From assembly GCF_003014555.1 (NCBI RefSeq), contig NZ_PYGE01000001.1, positions 186,001-250,000 on the forward strand: 64,000 nucleotides of DNA, written 5' to 3'. Every line of letters begins with the position of its first letter. Position 1 is the stretch's first letter. Below the pieces are notes generated by a model that did no database searches, was not told the DNA's origin, and saw only the letters and a program-made list of their open reading frames with translations. Made by a program: the position numbers and the translations under genes. Positions 43,913-52,171 of this stretch are shown one piece after another. The stretch comes from Haloactinopolyspora alba (lineage in GTDB: Bacteria; Actinomycetota; Actinomycetes; Jiangellales; Jiangellaceae).

Positions 43913-44716
43913 TCACAGCCCCACGACCTTCCGTCCGGCGTCCGCGGACGCGTCCTGCATGTGGACCTCGTCGCCGAGGTGCGTCATCCGTTCGGCGACC
44001 GTCTCGGCGGTCGGCTTGTCGAGCGTCCCGGCACTCCTGCCGTCGGCGAGGAACATCACGCTGTCGGCGTAGGAGGCGGCGACCGGGTCGTGGGTCACCA
44101 TCACCACCGTCTGGCCGAGATGGTCGACGCTGCTGCGCAGCAGCTGCAGCACGTCGCGCGCGCTCTTCGTGTCCAGCGCACCGGTCGGTTCGTCGGCGAA
44201 GATCACCCGCGGGTCGGTCACCAGCGCCCGGGCGATGGCCGCGCGCTGCTGCTGGCCGCCGGAGAGCTCGGACGGACGGTGTCCCATCCGGTCGGCGAGC
44301 CCGACCTGCCGCAGCATCGCCGTCGTGCGATCCCGGTCGGAGCGCTTGCCCGCCATCCGCAGCGGCAACGTCACGTTCTGGTACACGGTCAGCGTCGGCA
44401 TCAGGTTGAACTGCTGGAACACGAACCCGATGCGCTGGCGCCGGAACTTCGTCAACGCGGTCTCGGACTCGCCGGTCAGCTCGGCGCCGTCGACGAAGAC
44501 GCGGCCCCGGGTCGGCTGGTCGAGGCCGGCCGCGCACTGCAGGAACGTGCTCTTCCCGGAGCCGGACGGCCCCATGATCGCGGTGAAACTGCCCGGGGCA
44601 AGACCGACGGTCACGCTGTCGAGCGCCCGGACCGGGTTGTCCTCGGTTCCGTACACCTTGTCGACGGACTCCAGGCGCAGCGCCTCGATCGGTTCGGAAC
44701 GGTAATGGTCGGCCAT
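43913..44716 (-). CDS. MacB/LolD-type ABC transporter ATPase
   Basis: A 267-residue ATPase: Walker A GPSGSGKST (about residues 51-59), FVFQQFNLMPTLTVYQNV, signature LSGGQQQRAAIARAL and Walker B VIFADEPTGALD, with the switch His in VTHDP. DEPTGALD and this Q-loop are marks of LolD/MacB-type exporters. It partners the FtsX-like permease. A minus-strand TAGCGT near 44766-44761 could be its -10. Start ATG 44716 with GGGAGAAG upstream. Confidence 0.9.
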   Translation of the reverse strand: MADHYRSEPIEALRLESVDKVYGTEDNPVRALDSVTVGLAPGSFTAIMGPSGSGKSTFLQCAAGLDQPTRGRVFVDGAELTGESETALTKFRRQRIGFVFQQFNLMPTLTVYQNVTLPLRMAGKRSDRDRTTAMLRQVGLADRMGHRPSELSGGQQQRAAIARALVTDPRVIFADEPTGALDTKSARDVLQLLRSSVDHLGQTVVMVTHDPVAASYADSVMFLADGRSAGTLDKPTAETVAERMTHLGDEVHMQDASADAGRKVVGL

Positions 44717-44906
44717 GGTTCTTCTCCCGTTGGATGATGCGGTTGTGCTGGCACCATGAACGCTAGAGATCGCGCCGAGCCGTCACATTGGGCCGAGCCC
44801 GCCAACCTGTGGTGGGGCTGGCCCTACCAGTGCCGGCACGCCCGGCCCGCCACGGCCGCCGCGTCCGGCTCACAACACCGCCTGCCCCTGTTCTGTGCAC
44901 GGTCGA

Positions 44907-44912
44907 TACAGT
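44907..44912 (+). promoter_or_regulatory. -10 box of the copper-associated membrane operon
   Basis: TACAGT lies 6 nt before GTG 44919, implying a leaderless transcript. No clear -35 is seen. Confidence 0.4.
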
Positions 44913-44918
44913 GGCCGG

Positions 44919-45464
44919 GTGCGTGACATGGGAAGCGGACGTGCGCGGGTGACGCGCGGTCTCACCATGTCCGCTTCGTGCTTGTTCCTCCCCAGCACCG
45001 CGCACGTCGCCGCCGGCGGTGCGGTCCCGACGCACGCCGGGTTCGTCCTCGTCGGGGCGCTGCTGAGCGTCGCCTGCGTCGGCCTGGCCGATCGCCGCCG
45101 TTCCCTGGGCGAGATCGCCGCGGTCCTGCTGCTGTCGCAGCCGGCGTTGCACGTCCTTCTCGTCCTCGCGGGCCAGCACGGCACCGACGGCGCGGTCACG
45201 CCAGGCATGACGATGCTGCTGGCGCACGTCGTGGCCGCCGGTGTGCTCACGGTGCTGCTGTCCGGTGCCGAGTCGGTGGCCTGGTCGATGGCGTCGCTGT
45301 CGGCGACGATCTTGCTGCGGCGGGTGCGCCGCCTGCTCGAGACACCGCTGCCGAACGAGCGGCCGGGGACGGAGCCGTCTCCGCAGCCCGCCCCGTCGGC
45401 ACGGGTCGTCGACCTGATCCGCTCCACGCCCTGGCGCGGCCCGCCCGCGGTGCCGGGTTCCTGA
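44919..45464 (+). CDS. uncharacterised membrane protein of the copper cluster
   Basis: About 181 residues with four hydrophobic helices (roughly residues 13-38, 42-62, 70-92 and 105-125) and a polar C-terminal tail of about 50 residues (PNERPGTEPSPQPAPSARVV). GTG 44919 directly follows a -10 box; ATG 44928 is the alternative start. It lies immediately before YcnI, CopC and CopD genes and is probably part of the same copper-related set. No named domain is recognised. Confidence 0.55.
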   Translation: MRDMGSGRARVTRGLTMSASCLFLPSTAHVAAGGAVPTHAGFVLVGALLSVACVGLADRRRSLGEIAAVLLLSQPALHVLLVLAGQHGTDGAVTPGMTMLLAHVVAAGVLTVLLSGAESVAWSMASLSATILLRRVRRLLETPLPNERPGTEPSPQPAPSARVVDLIRSTPWRGPPAVPGS

Positions 45465-45531
45465 CGCCATCTCCGCTCGTCCGTGCCCAGGCCGGCGAGC
45501 GCACGTACCATCACATTTGAGGAAATGTCTC

Positions 45532-46224
45532 ATGACCACACTTTCGCGCGCTTTGGTGCGCGCAGGACTCACCGCCGGCGCCGCCACGGGCCTGCTGCTG
45601 GCGGGCACCGCCGGCGCTTCGGCGCACGTGACCATCCGGCCGGACGTCGACACGTCCGGCTCGTGGGCCAAGATCACCGTCCGGGTGCCGAACGAATCGG
45701 ACACCGCCGGCACGACGCGGCTGCGTCTGGACCTACCCGCCGACACGCCGTTCCCGTCCGTCCGCGTGCAACCGCACCCGGGTTGGACCGCCGAGCTCAC
45801 CACCGAGAAGTTCGACGAGCCGGTCGAGGTCGGCGACTACACCCTGGAGGAGGCGGTCACCTCGGTCACCTGGACCGCTGACAATGGCGTGCGGATCGGG
45901 CCGGACCAGTTCGACGAGTTCTCCCTGGCCGTCGGACCACTGCCGGAGCCCGGCACCTACATGTTCCCGGCCACCCAGACGTACGACAACGGTGACGTCG
46001 TGGCCTGGGACCAGGCACCGGCCGAGGAGGAACCTCCGCACCCGGCGCCCACCCTGACCGTGGTCCCGGCCGACGACGGGTCGCAGGCCGAATCCCGCCA
46101 CACCGGCACCGTCGAGGCCGACTCGACGGACGATCTCGCACGTGGCGTGGGGGTCGGCGGTGTCGTCGTCGGCGCGGCCGGACTGGGAATCGGCGCGGCA
46201 GCTCTGCGACGTCGCCGTGCGTAG
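45532..46224 (+). CDS. YcnI-like copper-binding protein (DUF1775)
   Basis: A 230-residue exported protein. The signal peptide ends TAGASA, leaving mature His-1 in HVTIRP, the N-terminal His used by YcnI to bind copper. The domain continues with VRVPNESDTAGTTRLRLDLP and FPATQTYDNGDVVAWDQ. A C-terminal membrane helix (about 205-225) with RRRRA anchors it. Start ATG 45532 is chosen for TTGAGGAAA 8 nt upstream. Its stop lies 8 nt inside the next gene. Confidence 0.88.
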   Translation: MTTLSRALVRAGLTAGAATGLLLAGTAGASAHVTIRPDVDTSGSWAKITVRVPNESDTAGTTRLRLDLPADTPFPSVRVQPHPGWTAELTTEKFDEPVEVGDYTLEEAVTSVTWTADNGVRIGPDQFDEFSLAVGPLPEPGTYMFPATQTYDNGDVVAWDQAPAEEEPPHPAPTLTVVPADDGSQAESRHTGTVEADSTDDLARGVGVGGVVVGAAGLGIGAAALRRRRA

Positions 46225-46924
46225 TCGCTTCGGGTCCGCAGCCGCGGCGGTCACCACCGCCGCGGCTGCGGCTGCGCTCACCGTGGCCGGCACACTGCCC
46301 GCTTCCGCACACGACGTACTGGTCGGCGCGTCCCCTGCGGACGGCGCGACCGTCGCCCGGGCGCCCGAGGCGGTCGAGCTGACGTTCAACAACGCCATCC
46401 AGAACCGGTTCGCCCAGATCGCCGTGCTCGACGCGGACGGCGGATCGCACCAGCAGGGCGAGCCGCGGGTCAGCGGGCCGACGGTGACGCAGCCGGTGGA
46501 CGACCTGCCGAACGGCGCATACACGATCTCGTACCGGATCGTCTCGTCGGACGGGCACCCGGTCAGTGGCACGACGACGTTCACCGTGGCCGGGTCCGGC
46601 GGTGCGACCGATGGCGGCGCCGGCGACGCGACCACACCCGGCACACCGGATCCGGGCACGACAGCCGACGCGACACCGGACGACCCCGACCGGCCGGCCA
46701 CCGGCACGACACCGGCACCGACCTCCGGATCGACATCCGCGCCGGCGTCCGCACCCCCGGAGCAGGACACGTCCGACGCCGCCGGCACCGGTTCGGACGA
46801 CGACGGACCGGGTCCACTCGTCGTGGCCCTGGTGATCGTCGGCGCGGCTGCCGTCATCGCCGGGATCGCCTATGTCGCGGTCGGTGGCCGGCGTACCGAC
46901 ACCTCAGGAGACACTGGTCGGTGA
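46217..46924 (+). CDS. CopC-domain copper-binding protein, membrane anchored
   Basis: A 235-residue protein starting GTG 46217. After the signal peptide (TLPASA) the mature chain begins His-Asp-Val, and the domain carries VSSDGHPVSGTTTF, giving the Cu(II) ligands His-1, Asp and His of CopC. A Thr/Pro/Asp-rich linker (about 125-195) leads to a C-terminal transmembrane helix (about 200-222). It overlaps YcnI by 8 bp and CopD by 4 bp, so it hands copper to, or takes it from, these partners outside the membrane. Confidence 0.9.
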   Translation: MRSRFGSAAAAVTTAAAAAALTVAGTLPASAHDVLVGASPADGATVARAPEAVELTFNNAIQNRFAQIAVLDADGGSHQQGEPRVSGPTVTQPVDDLPNGAYTISYRIVSSDGHPVSGTTTFTVAGSGGATDGGAGDATTPGTPDPGTTADATPDDPDRPATGTTPAPTSGSTSAPASAPPEQDTSDAAGTGSDDDGPGPLVVALVIVGAAAVIAGIAYVAVGGRRTDTSGDTGR

Positions 46925-48933
46925 TGACGACGCTCAAAGCCCCGGTCGACTCGGCTCCGCCCACCCGCCAGTGGGGCGGTGCCGCGGTCGGGGGCGCGCT
47001 CGTCGCCCTGATGGCCGCGCTGTACCTCGGCGGTGGGGGAACCACACCGGCAGTGGCGGGACTCGGCGACCCTGGCGGGCTGACCCGATGGGGACTACCG
47101 ACCGCGCAGTTGATCCTGGACGGTTCGGCCGCCGTCCTGATCGGTCTGCTCGGGCTGGCCGTCGTGCTCCCGGTCCAGCGCGGCGAACTCGGCGGAGACG
47201 CGCTGCGAGCGTTGCGAGCGGCGTCCTGGGCCGCCCTGGTCCTGGCGGCCGCCGCCACCGTGGTGCACCTGCTGACGCTGTCCGACCTGATCGGACGGCC
47301 ACTCGGCGAGGCGCTGGCCGGTGAGGCGTTCTGGTCCTACACCGGCAGCGTCATCCAGGGGCAGGCGTACGCGTCCATCGTGGTGCTGGCGTTGACGATC
47401 ATCCCCGCGGCCCGCCTCACGCTGGGTCACGGCGGTTCGATCGCGCTGATGTGCCTGGGGGTCGCCACGCTCGTCCCGCTGGGACTCATCGGTCACTCCT
47501 CGTCCGGCGACTATCACTACTCGGCGACGATCTCCCTGCTGACCCATCTGATCGCGATGGCGGTGTGGGTCGGCGGGCTGATCGCGGTGGCCTGGTACGC
47601 CGGTCAACGCGGCCGCGAGCTGCCCCGGGTGGCGCGGGCGTTCTCGGCCACCGCGCTCGGCGCCTACGTCATGGTGGCCGCGAGTGGCGTGCTCAACGCG
47701 TGGGTCCGGTTCAGCTCGGTCACCGAGCTGTTCACGTCCGCCTACGGGCTGATCATGATGGTGAAGGTGGCGGCGCTGGTGGCGCTCGGCTTCTTCGGGG
47801 CCGCTCACCGTCGTCGCACGTTGCCGCTGATCGAGTCGGGCCGCCGCGGCGCGTTCCGGCGCCTCGCGGCGGGCGAGATCCTGCTGATGGCGGTGACGAC
47901 GGGGCTCGCGGTCGCGTTGAGCCGTACCGAGCCTCCGGTTCCCGAGGCGCCCGAGGTGGTCTCGCCCACGCGCGACCTGCTCGGCTACGAGCCGCCGCCG
48001 GAGCTCAGCTTCACCCGGCTGTTGACCGAGATCTATCCGAGCGCACTGTTCTCCATCGGCTGCCTGGCGGCCGTGCTGCTGTACGCCGGCGGCCTGTGGC
48101 GGCTGCGGCGCCGTGGCGACCGGTGGCCGATCGGCCGGACCGTCGCGTGGATGTCCGGCGTGGCGACCATCGCGTTCGTCAGCCTGTCCGGCCTCCAGAC
48201 CTACGGCATGACCATGATGTCGGTGCACATGGTCCAGCACATGACGCTCATGATGGTCAGCCCGGTACTGCTGGTGCTGGGCGGGCCCGTGACACTCGCG
48301 CTGCGCGCCATCGGCCCGGCACGGCGCGGGGACACCGGACCCCGCGAGATGATCATGTCGGCCATAAACAGCCGGGCGGTGCGGCTGCTCACCCATCCGC
48401 TGGTGTCGCTCACGCTGTTCGCCACCGGCTCGTTCATGGTCTACTTCACCGGCCTGTTCGAGAGCGCGATGCGCGAGCACGCGGGCCATCTGCTGATGAG
48501 CGTGCACTTCCTGCTGGTGGGCTATCTGTTCTTCGAGATGCTCATCGGCATCGACCCGTTGCCGAAACGGCCACCGTTCCCGGCCCGGCTCGTCCTGCAC
48601 CTGCTGGGTGTCGCGCTGCACGCGTTCTTCGGGCTGGCGATGATGGAGTCGTCGCGGCTCATCGCGGGTGACTACTACCGCGATCTGAGCGAAGGCATCG
48701 GCTGGCTGCCGAACACGCTCGACGACCAGATCCTGGCCGGGCAGATCACCTGGGGCTCGGGCGAGTTGCCGGGCGTGGCGGTGATCGTCATCCTGTTCGT
48801 GCAGTGGTACCGGTCGGACGAACGGGCGGCGCGCCGCTTCGACCGGCGTGAGGGTGAAGCGGAGGCAGAGCGGGCCGCGTACAACGACTATCTGGCGAAA
48901 CTCGACGCCGACTCCCGCCGCGGTGGAGGCTGA
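46921..48933 (+). CDS. CopD-CtaG fusion copper membrane protein
   Basis: A 670-residue protein with about fourteen helices. The N-terminal half (to about 340) is CopD-like (HSSSGDYHYSATISLLTHLIAMAVWVGGL, His-rich helix). The C-terminal half (about 370-640) is CtaG/caa3-assembly-like (MMSVHMVQHMTLMMVSP; MSVHFLLVGYLFFEMLIG). This fusion is common in actinomycetes and links copper import with cytochrome oxidase copper supply. GTG 46921 or ATG 46924 may be used. Confidence 0.9.
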   Translation: MMTTLKAPVDSAPPTRQWGGAAVGGALVALMAALYLGGGGTTPAVAGLGDPGGLTRWGLPTAQLILDGSAAVLIGLLGLAVVLPVQRGELGGDALRALRAASWAALVLAAAATVVHLLTLSDLIGRPLGEALAGEAFWSYTGSVIQGQAYASIVVLALTIIPAARLTLGHGGSIALMCLGVATLVPLGLIGHSSSGDYHYSATISLLTHLIAMAVWVGGLIAVAWYAGQRGRELPRVARAFSATALGAYVMVAASGVLNAWVRFSSVTELFTSAYGLIMMVKVAALVALGFFGAAHRRRTLPLIESGRRGAFRRLAAGEILLMAVTTGLAVALSRTEPPVPEAPEVVSPTRDLLGYEPPPELSFTRLLTEIYPSALFSIGCLAAVLLYAGGLWRLRRRGDRWPIGRTVAWMSGVATIAFVSLSGLQTYGMTMMSVHMVQHMTLMMVSPVLLVLGGPVTLALRAIGPARRGDTGPREMIMSAINSRAVRLLTHPLVSLTLFATGSFMVYFTGLFESAMREHAGHLLMSVHFLLVGYLFFEMLIGIDPLPKRPPFPARLVLHLLGVALHAFFGLAMMESSRLIAGDYYRDLSEGIGWLPNTLDDQILAGQITWGSGELPGVAVIVILFVQWYRSDERAARRFDRREGEAEAERAAYNDYLAKLDADSRRGGG

Positions 48934-48977
48934 ACAGGCCTCCCCCGCGGCGGGGACGCCGCGTCACCGTTCGGCGG

Positions 48978-49184
48978 TCAGCTCTGCAGCTCGTACCCGG
49001 CCTCGTCGACGGCCGCGGCGACCGCCGCGTTGTCGAGCGGCGCCGTACTCGTCACGCTGACCCGCCCGCTGTCGACGTCGACGTCGACTGCGGAGACGCC
49101 GTCGATCCGGCTGATCTCCCCGGTCACCGCGTCGGCACAGTGACTGCAGGTCATGCCCTTGACGGAGTAGTCGGTGGTCGTCAT
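48978..49184 (-). CDS. copZ: CopZ-like heavy-metal-associated copper chaperone
   Basis: A 68-residue HMA-domain protein with the metal site GMTCSHCADAV (Cys about 12 and 15) and the ferredoxin-like fold ending EAGYELQS. It carries Cu(I) in the cytoplasm to a P-type ATPase or regulator, neither of which is in the window. AGGAGA lies upstream of ATG 49184. A CsoR-like operator 83 bp upstream suggests copper induction. Its 3' end converges on copD. Confidence 0.9.
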   Translation of the reverse strand: MTTTDYSVKGMTCSHCADAVTGEISRIDGVSAVDVDVDSGRVSVTSTAPLDNAAVAAAVDEAGYELQS

Positions 49185-49266
49185 GTCTCGTCTCTCCTGA
49201 CTCACGCGGTGGTGATCCGCCGCGGCGGCGCGCTCGCACGAAGCGGGATCGTCGTACAGCGCCAGC

Positions 49267-49283
49267 ATACGCCCGGGGGGTAT
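49267..49283 (-). promoter_or_regulatory. CsoR-like copper operator
   Basis: ATACGCCCGGGGGGTAT matches the pattern of CsoR/RcnR-type boxes, an AT/TA-flanked run of C then G. It lies 83 bp before copZ and 90 bp before tRNA-Phe on the other strand. The csoR gene itself is not in the window. Confidence 0.6.
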
Positions 49284-49372
49284 CTGTGTCACGTCCGCCT
49301 CCGCCGACGTGGCACGCCGGCCTGCCGATTTCGCCACGCCGCCGGCGTCGGTTAAACTCGATGCGCCACCGA

Positions 49373-49445
49373 GGACAGGTAGCTCAGTTGGAAGAGCGTC
49401 CGCCTGAAAAGCGGAAGGTCGGCGGATCGAACCCGCCCCTGTCCA
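49373..49445 (+). tRNA. tRNA-Phe (anticodon GAA)
   Basis: A 73-nt cloverleaf: acceptor GGACAGG pairs with CCTGTCC, anticodon stem TCCGC/GCGGA with loop CTGAAAA (anticodon GAA), T-arm GGCGGATCGAACCCGCC, discriminator A. No CCA is encoded. A decayed accessory stretch begins immediately after it. Confidence 0.93.
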
Positions 49446-49485
49446 CTCTTTGACCAGCGCGTTCGCAGTTCGCTGTCGACGCGGC

Positions 49486-49776
49486 CTACCGTCGTTCTCC
49501 ACCTCGGTCCGCCCCGTTGGGGCACGTGGGGGCACGGACAAAGCCCATCGCGCCACTCTTCCTCGTTGACAACTGCCGCCTCTGGCCGGAGCGAAGTGTG
49601 TCAAGGGTGACGCGGCAGCCGGGCGACAGGCGGGTGAGGAAGCCCGCTCGATGCAGCCGTCGCAACCGGCTGGGGTGCGCACGGGCGGCTCCGGCGACAG
49701 CAGAAGTGACCACCCCGCCCTCGCGACCGAGGAGTTCGGCGATGTCGTACGGGATGGTGCGGATGCGTCCGGGCAT
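49486..49776 (-). pseudogene. N-terminal fragment of an AbiEi/DUF559-type protein
   Basis: About 96 codons. Residues 10-55 (IAELLGREGGVVTSAVAGAA, RLHRAGFLTRLSPG) resemble the N-terminal winged-helix domain of AbiEi-type antitoxin-like proteins and their DUF559 relatives, which normally continue for another 150-250 residues. Here the similarity stops and the tail is low-information sequence, so the gene appears truncated. It sits 41 bp from tRNA-Phe, a common integration point. Confidence 0.45.
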
Positions 49777-50136
49777 TCATGCAATGTGCGCCGCCCGTGC
49801 GACGTACGACAGGCCGCTCACCGGATCTGTGGACGAGTCACCCGGCATCGGCCGATCGAGCCGCTTCCTGTGGACAACGGACCCGTCGGGCGTGCCCGTC
49901 CCTCACCCGGCGTTGGTTGGCAGACCTCACCTCAGGGACCTGAACACACCTCGGTGAGAAAAACGACGCATCCGACACGAAAACCCGCGCCATCCGTCAG
50001 TTTTCTCACCAAGGTGCGCTCAGATCCCCACGGAACCGGCCAGAGCGAGGACGACCCACGCCAAGTGGACGGCAAGGGGCTCGCGAGAAGCTGAGACTGA
50101 GTGGCTCCAGACGAGGCGGACTCGGCCGGTCTCCGG
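49777..50136. other. non-coding remnant region with long inverted repeat
   Basis: No gene is supported. At 49948-49962 ACCTCGGTGAGAAAA is repeated in inverse at 50001-50015 (TTTTCTCACCAAGGT, one mismatch) around a 38-nt A-rich loop. This could be a mobile-element end, a large hairpin or an operator. The sequence is visibly AT-richer than the neighbouring genes. Confidence 0.45.
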
Positions 50137-50436
50137 CTACCGCACTGGACGAGGATCATTTCCTCGTCCCGGCCGGTCGCCCGTCACGCGTGCCCACCCG
50201 GCCGTCCCGTAAACGAACTCTTCGCGGCCCGACGTGATCAACAGCGTCCCGTTGTCGGCAACCGTGTACCGCACCGGTTTGCCGCCGTTCACACCTCGGT
50301 AGAGGTGGACTGCACCGCTCGGGGTGGTGACGTCCACCCGTGACTCCACGCCGCCATAGGACTCCGGATCGAAGTCAGCTTCCTGCTCGAAGGTGTCGAC
50401 ACCGTTCGCGTGGAAGACCCATACGGAATCTGCCAT
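50137..50436 (-). CDS. small conserved hypothetical protein
   Basis: A 99-residue protein starting MADSVWVFHANGVDTFEQEA, with GGAGG 6 nt before the ATG. It is rich in beta-forming residues (AVHLYRGVN, KPVRYTVADNGTLLITSG), has no signal peptide and no recognised domain. The C-terminal RPGRGNDPRPVR is probably disordered. Good ribosome-binding site and codon use argue that it is a real gene inside the accessory stretch. Confidence 0.5.
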   Translation of the reverse strand: MADSVWVFHANGVDTFEQEADFDPESYGGVESRVDVTTPSGAVHLYRGVNGGKPVRYTVADNGTLLITSGREEFVYGTAGWARVTGDRPGRGNDPRPVR

Positions 50437-50511
50437 CTTGCGCCTCCGTTCCCTTGGCCTGCGGAGCGTGCCACCCCGGTGATCACGCCGGCGGGCGGCC
50501 CGCCAGCACCG

Positions 50512-51033
50512 TCAACGGTGGAGCACCGACATCACGTTCCCGGCCGTGGTGGCCACCGCCCGTAGGTCTTCGACCTGGGCGCCATCTCGAGCCTGCTGGC
50601 TCATGCCTTGGAGGACTGCGGCCACGAATCGAGCAAGTCGATACGGATCAGCGTGCGGTGGTAGCTCACCAGAGTCGACGTCGCGCTGGAATGCCTGTTC
50701 GAAGGCCGCGAGGTTCTGATTCCGCATGGCGGCGAGACGGTCCGCGACATGCTGGTTGCCTGGAGTCACCGTGACCGCCGCGCTGATCACCAGACATCCG
50801 CCGGGGTGGCTGGTTGACGCGTAGTGAGCTGCCGCCTCGTGGAGCACCCGGCGGGCGAGTCGTGTGCCGCTCGTTTCCTCGGCAATCGCCTCGGCGAGGA
50901 AGCTGCCGTGGGTTGCGTTGTAGTGGTCAACGACCGAGAAGAACAACGACTCCTTGGACTCAAAGGCCGCGTACATGCTCGGCGGGCGGATACCCATCGC
51001 GGCAGTGAGCGTGGAGAGGCTCGCGCCTTCGTA
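50512..51033 (-). pseudogene. TetR-family regulator lacking its N-terminus
   Basis: The frame reads YEGASLSTLTAAMGIRPPSM then YAAFESKESLF, the second half of a TetR HTH, then a complete ligand-binding domain ending SVLHR. The first about 30 residues of a TetR protein are missing, and a stop lies just upstream at 51042-51040. An internal ATG at 50997 could still give 161 residues without DNA-binding ability. The break coincides with the loss of the 5' end of the divergent SDR gene. Confidence 0.7.
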
Positions 51034-51449
51034 AGCAGATCAACGAGACCGCGCCGTTTCTGATCGTCCAGGAAGGGTTGAACCGCCTCGAAACCGGCGG
51101 CCACATCGTGAACGTGTCCTCCGGCGTCACCCGGATCGCTATGCCGGACATCATCGCGTACACCATGACGAAGGGCGCGGTCGACGCGTTCACCAGAACG
51201 TTGGCTCAGCACCTGGGCGGTCGTCGCATCACGGTCAATGCCGTGGCCCCGGGAATCATCGACACCGACATGAACGCAGGCTGGCTGCGCGGCAATCAGG
51301 AAGCCGTCGACCACGTGCTCCCGCAGATCGCCCTGGGCTACATCGGAACACCCACCGAGGTCGCCGATGTCATCGGCTTCCTGGCCTCGGACGACGCGCG
51401 CTACGTGACCGGACACACGATAGACGTCACCGGAGGTTCGAGACTGTAG
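51033..51449 (+). pseudogene. C-terminal fragment of a short-chain dehydrogenase
   Basis: The frame begins abruptly with KQINETAPFLIVQ and continues through catalytic Ser (VNVSSGVTRIA), YTMTK and VTGHTIDVTGGSRL, the normal SDR end. The Rossmann TGxxxGIG half (about 100 residues) is missing. An internal ATG at 51078 is unlikely to give an active enzyme. Together with the adjoining TetR fragment it records a deletion in a once-intact divergent tetR-SDR pair. Confidence 0.72.
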
Positions 51450-51759
51450 CGAGGTGTGGTCTCCGGAGCCGCGCAGTACAGACTCGGACACGGGCGACGA
51501 CGATCTCGTCGCCCGTGTCGACGTCCGGCGGCTGCAGCGGTGCACCGGATCGGTCGCTTCTTCCGCCCTCAGCGACTCCGGTCGCACCCGCGACGCCGAC
51601 CATGCGCATGCGGCCGCGCCTCACCGGCCGCACGACTCCATGTGCGTGTCCGCACTGCCCTCATTCAGGGCCCGCCGCCTACGAGCCCGTTTGACTTCCT
51701 CGAACACCGCCCGACACGTGCTTGTCTTCAAGCATGCGCCGACCAGCCCTCACCACCGG
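51450..51759. other. intergenic region with 14-bp terminator hairpin
   Basis: A perfect 14-bp stem (51487-51500 / 51506-51519, loop CGATC) follows the SDR fragment and is a likely terminator. The remaining 240 bp hold no coding signal that I can support. Its 3' side is the end of bldC. Confidence 0.5.
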
Positions 51760-51981
51760 TCAGAGTTCGCCGACCTCGACACGCTCCATCGCCGGGCCTT
51801 GCCCGTTGAGCAGCGTACGAACCTCGGACTCGCGGTACCGTCGGTGGCCCCCGAGGGTCCGGATCGACGTGAGCTTGCCGGCCTTGGCCCAGCGCGTCAC
51901 CGTCTTGGGATCCACCCGGAACATCGCCGCCACCTCGGCAGGGGTGAGGAGGGGCTCGGCGTCTTGTGTCCTGGTCGCCAT
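51760..51981 (-). CDS. bldC: BldC-type MerR-like developmental regulator
   Basis: A 73-residue DNA-binding protein. After MATRTQDAEPLLTPAEVAAM it continues FRVDPKTVTRWAKAGKL, then TSIRTLGGHRRYRESEV: nearly the whole protein is the MerR-like winged HTH of Streptomyces BldC, which binds direct repeats and controls the onset of development. AAGGAGGTGA lies 2-3 nt before ATG 51981, an unusually strong ribosome site. Location next to the Val-dehydrogenase/DUF3073/pur block matches its conserved position. Confidence 0.92.
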   Translation of the reverse strand: MATRTQDAEPLLTPAEVAAMFRVDPKTVTRWAKAGKLTSIRTLGGHRRYRESEVRTLLNGQGPAMERVEVGEL

Positions 51982-52116
51982 CGTCACCTCCTTACAACCA
52001 CAGCGGGACCTTCCCGCCACACTGGATATTTCACAGCAAAACCAACCACGAACGGCACCGCCGTACGGTTCGACCCGTACCGTCCATTCGGACGATGTCG
52101 CCCACGGATACTGCAA

Positions 52117-52139
52117 GCCTACGTAAGTTGCACGTAGGC
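52117..52139. promoter_or_regulatory. inverted repeat upstream of bldC
   Basis: GCCTACGT (52117-52124) and ACGTAGGC (52132-52139) with a 7-nt spacer lie between the MFS gene end and bldC. It could be an operator in the bldC promoter region or a terminator for the MFS gene. Confidence 0.35.
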
Positions 52140-52171
52140 CGCGAACCGACCCAAGTGGTGTCAGGTCGGGC

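Noticed and set aside
42552-44716. Bacitracin-type (BceAB) peptide-sensing exporter
   Set aside because: The permease is 452 residues without the large extracellular domain of BceB, and no two-component system is adjacent; it is better described as a general FtsX/MacB-like exporter.
49948-50015. Complete insertion sequence or MITE
   Set aside because: The inverted repeats enclose only 38 nt, no transposase is present, and I could not identify flanking target-site duplications.
50137-50436. Toxin-antitoxin partner for the AbiEi-like fragment
   Set aside because: The small protein does not resemble AbiEii or any nucleotidyltransferase, and it is too short.
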